From: Fasciolopsis buskii
Taxonomy: Eukaryota; Platyhelminthes; Trematoda; Plagiorchiida; Fasciolidae
Length of the DNA: 64,000 nucleotides
Direction of reading: 5' to 3'
Assembly (NCBI GenBank): GCA_008360955.1
Contig: LUCM01002439.1
Location: forward strand, 28,596-92,595
This document shows, piece after piece, positions 59,160 through 64,000 of this stretch. Under the pieces are notes generated by a model, which did not search any database, had not been told where the DNA came from, and worked only from the letters and a program-made list of their open reading frames with translations. Positions within the stretch are counted from its first letter, which is position 1. Each line of letters opens with the position of its first letter. The translations under genes were made by a program, and so were the position numbers.

Positions 59160-59432
59160 CCTCTTGGTTGCAAGTAGTGTCTGGATAAGTGAACAAAATT
59201 GCCCCGGAAACACAGTCGGTTTCGCGGCTACTGCCGCTCGTGAGGCATGTGTGAACAGTACCCTAATGCCCAAACACCCTGAGACTTGTACACTCCGCCA
59301 GAGTTCAATTTGTGGCGTCCGGAGTGTGCATCGAAGCTCTACCTTGAAAAGTCCACAGAAGAACCACAGTGTGATTGGTTATTAATTGTTCGCCAGTTGG
59401 GTCGAGCCAACCTTAGGAACAAGGACAGAATG
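59160..59432. repeat. Family-R repeat, inverted copy
   Basis: Reverse-oriented relative of the tandem pair at 38.4-39.0 kb. It carries the complements of its blocks in reverse order: a GTCTGGATAAGTGAAC/AAATTGCCC start, TTGTACACTCCG, a TCCACAGAAGAACCACAG segment, and CCAACCTTAGGAACAAGGACAGAATGC at its end. It is more diverged than the tandem pair are from each other. Confidence 0.75.
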
Positions 59433-62400
59433 CAACCAGAATAGATATAAATTTAGGACTGCGTTTGCTTCTGTTGATTTTCATATCGCCCTCGATGAAG
59501 TGCTCAAGGTGCCTGTTCGGCAGAAACGTTTGTCTCAAAATTGTTAGTTTATCCGCGATTGTATCTCGCGTAAGCATCATGACGGCACTGTTTGTCAAAC
59601 ATTGAATAAGGCTCAGTTAAAAGTAGGTCACTCATCACCAAACAGAAAACTGTCTGAGGATATGAAGAAACTACTCTAGTCGGCTGAACAAAGGACTGGT
59701 AAACAATACACAAACCCCAATTACCGTACACACCTGAGAGAATTAGATCATTTAAGCCATACGAACCGGCAGAAGACTAACAATAAAACATTGACCGGCC
59801 AATGCTGTTCGCGACTGAAACGGCTGGAATTAATTTGAAAAATCCTCCTCTATGGGCCAAGACTCAACAACAAGACATCTTCATTTGCCGCAAATAAACA
59901 ACCCAAAAAGTCACGCTGGTCAAATCGCACGCTGTCAAACTGGAATACTGACGGGTCTCCTATGCCACGGGGTTAGTTTTCGAATGCTTAGATTCTAAAT
60001 GAACATTTGTTTAGCCGTCGGATGCCCTAGTCAATCTGATGCCCCTAACGTGCTGAGTACTGAAAGCATGTTTATTTACCTGATGATATGAAAAACCGAG
60101 TCATCAACATTAATGCATACCAAACTGAGATCGTTCCATTTTTGGATGTATTCGAGGTTTTTTGGAAAACCTACTATGATGTATGCATGTACACTGACTG
60201 TCGGTTTTGAATAATTTTCTCAATTCGTCCAAAAATACTGACACCATTAATCTTGTGCTTCAATTCCAGGCGGAATGAAACATTATAAGGTTGAAATGTG
60301 GAAAGCAACTGTCTGCAAGAGCATCCGGAAATGCCAAATGGAAGTCGCAAATTTGATGCAGTTCCACGAACCCTGATCGAGATGCACATACGATAAAAAA
60401 ACAGAAGGTAGACGAAATTTTCGCAATAAGCTGAATGGAATTTCAAAAGCCACATAACACAGGAGTGCATTATTTCTTTTTGACTGAGATAGGATAGTAT
60501 AAAACGAGCCATTGAAAGCGGTGTTTTCGATCAACTCACAGTAAGTCAGGAGACTTAAAACAAATGCATACACCGTTCTGTTTGATCCCAGGTTACGAAA
60601 ACAATTTTATATTAGTGACCCCATTTCTACTATTCGAAAACTATACCATTTTGTAAAAACAAAGCTTTACATGGGTCTGCTCGTTCAGAACAGCTGAACT
60701 CGATCTCCGTTCTATCGCGAACCAAATAAATTTCACAAAAACCGTGGTAGGGCTAAACTTCGCCATTAGATGTCGATGATTCCAGCTTTCAAAGGCACAA
60801 ATCATGCTCTGATGTGCTATTAGAATCGCATGAAGCAGGGCAAACAAACAGAAAGCAATAAGTATAAACGAAGGACAGCTTCGAATGCAAGTATACTGCG
60901 ACGCATGGATTCGGCCGTATCACTTGAAGTCTTTCCCTACCCGTGAATGGAACTTGATAAGCGGAAAACCAAACCATTCATTCGCCAGGGTTTTCGCAAC
61001 TTTTATCACGCCAACGGTTGATTGTCATCACCGATTATTTGCATAGAAAGAAAGCATGCATTGAAGTGCTCCGCATGTCGATAAGAGTAACACATGTTCC
61101 AGCCACCTTCCTCCCTTTTAGGTCCGGTTATGACAGTCATGAACGAACCATAGTTCTCCTCAGCCTCAATTCTGTTGATATGGTCTTCTCGTAGCCAATT
61201 CAAACAAACACAACCAGTGAAAACTTTATTGCGTATTTCCGGGACTGTTTCTCTGTGTTATGAATAAGGTGATATCGGAAAAACCAGGGTTGCAGTATTC
61301 CTAGTGTGCTGGACTTCTTGGTCAAAGAGTTACAGTCTCGGATGTGCACCGCGAAATACCTGGTAACTTGGACTTCGGGTGTTACCGTAAACACTCTTCG
61401 AAGGAAAACTGTGAGCAAAAAGTGAGTTAGTTCAGCATCAGGTGACGGGATCCACTTAGCAGATTTGAATGCCCGGTTTGACAACAATAAACAAGAATCA
61501 CTTAACGAATAGCTCGCATCACCGATAACACATACCATTTACACATATGACTAAACTGGTATATTTAGAACCACCACACGTGGCTATAGATATTGGAATC
61601 ACCGATACAGATAGAACTGGTATTGTACCAAACGTCGCATCTGCATGCAAAAAGATCGTGGCTGGAACGTGATAACTGGAAAAGCGGATATCGAAATGGA
61701 TGGCAATAAACCAAATCCCGCACGAGGTCGAATATCCAAAACCATGAGAAATCATGAGACTTAATCGCTTTCCGAACACCCGCGAAAGAGAGAGAGAAGA
61801 GAAAGAGACAAGAGTTATCTTGCAGTAAGACGGAATGGTTGAAGTTGCTAAACAAATTCTCCATATTTATACGCTGGATCGATTTCCCGCGTGGAGAAGG
61901 CGAAAAAAACGATTGAAAACTGTAACATTGTTCACGCGCCTTGATGCAAAATACGATCGAGTTCAGCACACCAGAACGATCAAATGTGGTAATGCGATGT
62001 TCCGCGTATCCCGTAGTGAAGATGAATTAGTCGTGGTTGACCAAGATTATCTCCCTATCGGATTATCTACTGCTGTTGTTTTTCTTCTAAACACGCAAGC
62101 TAACAAGGATTTTGCTTAGAATATTCACGGGACCACTGTTCCTAAATCCGAAACGATCGTTCGGGCAAAATATGGTACTAAAGCTAGCAACTTTTGGCGT
62201 ACGTACATAGTTTCGCAAGCAGGTCAGTCAGTAAGCGACTGGTCGTATCCAATCTCAAGCATGTTTACAAATGCCAAATGTTTATCACACTACCATCCAG
62301 GATTTAATTAAGCCCGACGCTTGCCCAGAGGTGATGCGCTTTTTGTATATAGTTATTCTGAGTGCGAGAGACTGACCGCTAGGAAAAAGTCCTTATTGGG

Positions 62401-63717
62401 CGACTGGTTTCCAGTAAGCAGACCGCATTTCGTTTGTTTCCGCTATTCACGGCCTTACGAGTTGCAGAGTGGATGAAGACAAATATATGCTTTGACGAAT
62501 CAACAATGTGTTCAAGATGAACTCGCCACTCATTCACATTTCCGATGAAACGAAATTTTAGTAAGATAAGACACGTCAAATACAAACTTCTGAAGAAGGA
62601 TGTTTCCGACAGTGTCGGTTAATGACCTCGTGTTTCACACAACGATGAAAGCGTTCTCGTTGTAACAAAATTTGTGAATATCGCCCCGAGTGAATCAGTG
62701 ACACGGTGAGTTGTTATCCACTGAGTCTCACCGACAGCTCTCGAACTGGTTGGTAATTGCTAGCAATGAAACTCGCGGTAGTCCATCACTCACTCAACTG
62801 TGAACGAAAGAAATAAGATGTTCACGTCGGAAACACAGGGACTGTTGAGATCGACACTGAAAGTTGGTTTTACCGATAGCTTTCCCAACGCGCCCGATTT
62901 GTGAACAGAAAAATGTGGCAACAGAGAGCCAATCCAGAGAAAAGACGGTCAAATATTTTCTCAGCACTCATCGTGATTAACAGAGCCACCGTTTCGTCGG
63001 ATAATTCAGCTGACCTTGAGGCAGATGTTTAAACAGGTATGTTGCACCGAACCATCTCGTGCTCTGCTAGTAGACCTGGCCACCTGAGATCATTCACGAG
63101 TTCCATCTATTCAAACTTCTGAAAAGTACTCTTCGGTTTTATTCAGACACGGAGATCACATTCATCCAAGATCTTGTCAAGCTGTTCGGAGACCTGGGCT
63201 CATGAGCTTGTTCCATCTGGCGGATTCTGCCTATGGACAAACAGCAATGCCGAGGAAGTCCTACGCACTGCCTTTTCGTGGGGTTCTCACTAAGGTGGGA
63301 GGACGAAGCCAAATTCCCGGCGCCCTTCACCAGGTTGACTGATTTCAGGCAGCCACTCCAGGGGAGATAGCTAAACCCTGATTTTTACCCAACTACGAGC
63401 GGCGTGTGAAGCACAAGGCTTCAGGCTCGCCGGCATTTGCAGAGAAGAAACGTACAGGCAACACATGATGTCTAGCCTCATCCCAGGACTCTCATCATTT
63501 AATTGTCTTCTGGATTAGACCATGTGGATAAAGGCCAGGGGCAGGGTTCCATAGATCAACCCGATACAGGAGTTATGAATCTCGATGGAGCCCCGATGAC
63601 TTGGAAAGAAGAATGGAAGAACTGGCATGCGATAAATTCTGCACATTGTTTCCTCTTTTCTTACCGTCGCTTATTGTTTTTGTTCTCCGTCATGATCCGA
63701 ATTCCACACGACCCGGA
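59433..63717. other. Unassigned; possible hidden exons
   Basis: No gene is recognised over about 4.3 kb. Some open frames look protein-like without splice support. One is a plus-strand 94-codon frame at 61835-62119 and another a short plus-strand frame at 61548-61673. The missing PRKAB CBM48 exon could lie here, but I could not find its motifs. Confidence 0.3.
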
Positions 63718-63751
63718 AATATATACATATATATATATAGATATATATACA
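63718..63751. repeat. Imperfect (TA)n microsatellite
   Basis: AT-alternating tract with C and G interruptions, to the left of the terminal palindrome. Confidence 0.85.
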
Positions 63752-63814
63752 TTCATAAATAGCAGGTTAGAGAAGGACGTTCTTTTTCATAGCTCAGGTT
63801 CAACAGGATGGCAT

Positions 63815-63969
63815 TGGTTTGTTCGTTGAGCTGGGCAATTTGATTGCACACGTTTCATCACCTATTGAGGTGACTTTGTCAGTGCTTTGATATTGTAGCG
63901 AGCACTGACGAAGTCACCTCGATAGGTGATGAAACGTTTACAATCAAATTGACCAGCTCAGCGAACAAA

Positions 63970-63972
<3 letters not shown>
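63815..63972. repeat. Long palindrome (~72-bp arms, 14-bp loop)
   Basis: The left arm 63815-63886 and right arm 63901-63972 are near-perfect reverse complements. Shared blocks include TGGTTTGTTCG, GTTTCATCACCTAT and GAGGTGACTT, with few mismatches. The loop is about 14 bases. A (TA)n tract adjoins directly on the right. There is no coding capacity, so this is a MITE-like or foldback element. Confidence 0.92.

Positions 63973-64000
<28 letters not shown>
63973..64000. repeat. (TA)n microsatellite at window end
   Basis: Perfect TA tract immediately after the palindrome, continuing to the end of the window. Confidence 0.95.

Noticed and set aside
61006..61203. Possible PRKAB CBM48 exon (minus-strand frame with NW and NYGSFMTVI)
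   Set aside because: A few residues fit the FNNW...F..I pattern, but the following region does not match the EGEHQYKF.VDG core, and no suitable donor or acceptor is seen.
61835..62119. 94-codon plus-strand frame that looks protein-like
   Set aside because: It has no recognised domain and no convincing splice acceptor, so it is left as unassigned.
62379..62585. Possible PRKAB CBM48 exon (minus-strand frame with FIGNVNEW)
   Set aside because: The resemblance to SG.FNNW is limited to a few residues and the rest of the module is absent.
1..64000. CRISPR arrays, operons, ribosome-binding sites, prophage or other prokaryotic systems
   Set aside because: None is present. The window has eukaryotic splice-bounded exons and animal retroelements throughout.

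Overview
This window is animal nuclear DNA, most likely from a parasitic flatworm of the fluke type (an opisthorchiid such as Clonorchis or Opisthorchis is my best guess). It is intron-rich and gene-poor, with short exons bounded by gt/ag signals. The repeats are the mix known from trematodes: RTE/SR2-like LINEs, a CR1/Jockey-like LINE, Penelope-like elements, a Ty3/gypsy remnant and tRNA-headed SINEs. There are no operons or bacterial signals. A 589-base run of N at 5411-5999 shows this is a draft scaffold. The species call is inference from family resemblance, because no search could be run.

The one gene I identify firmly is on the minus strand. Four phase-0 exons at 51140-51274, 49346-49510, 45846-45944 and 41954-42037 encode the C-terminal half of an AMP-activated protein kinase beta subunit (PRKAB). 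They run from just after the glycogen-binding module to the stop codon. The 5' part of the gene was not found and should lie beyond 51274 or outside the window. Its introns carry LINE fragments.

Two further genes are only partly readable. One is on the plus strand at about 9520-14255, with exons that mostly join in compatible phase. The other is on the minus strand at about 32316-29093, with four small phase-compatible exons and a stop. I recognise neither product.

Everything else is repeats and non-coding DNA. By position: RTE 3' end (735-1340, +); CR1-like reverse transcriptase (1660-2790, -); an 0.8 kb duplication flanking the assembly gap (4599-6813); SINEs (7.5, 12.8, 21.9, 24.1, 31.0, 33.0 and 34.9 kb); a foldback (15298-15480); gypsy RT (17.0-17.3 kb, -); Penelope-like remnants (19.5 kb +, 22.6-23.1 kb -, 33.7 kb -); RTE pieces (36.4-37.3, 39.9-40.3, 42.9-44.2, 46.6-47.6 kb); a tandem-plus-inverted 290-bp repeat (38.4-39.0 and 59.2 kb); a LINE cluster with nested insertion (52.3-57.7 kb); and a long palindrome between TA microsatellites at the right end (63.8-64.0 kb). 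Every transposon coding region seen is broken by stops, frameshifts or deletions.
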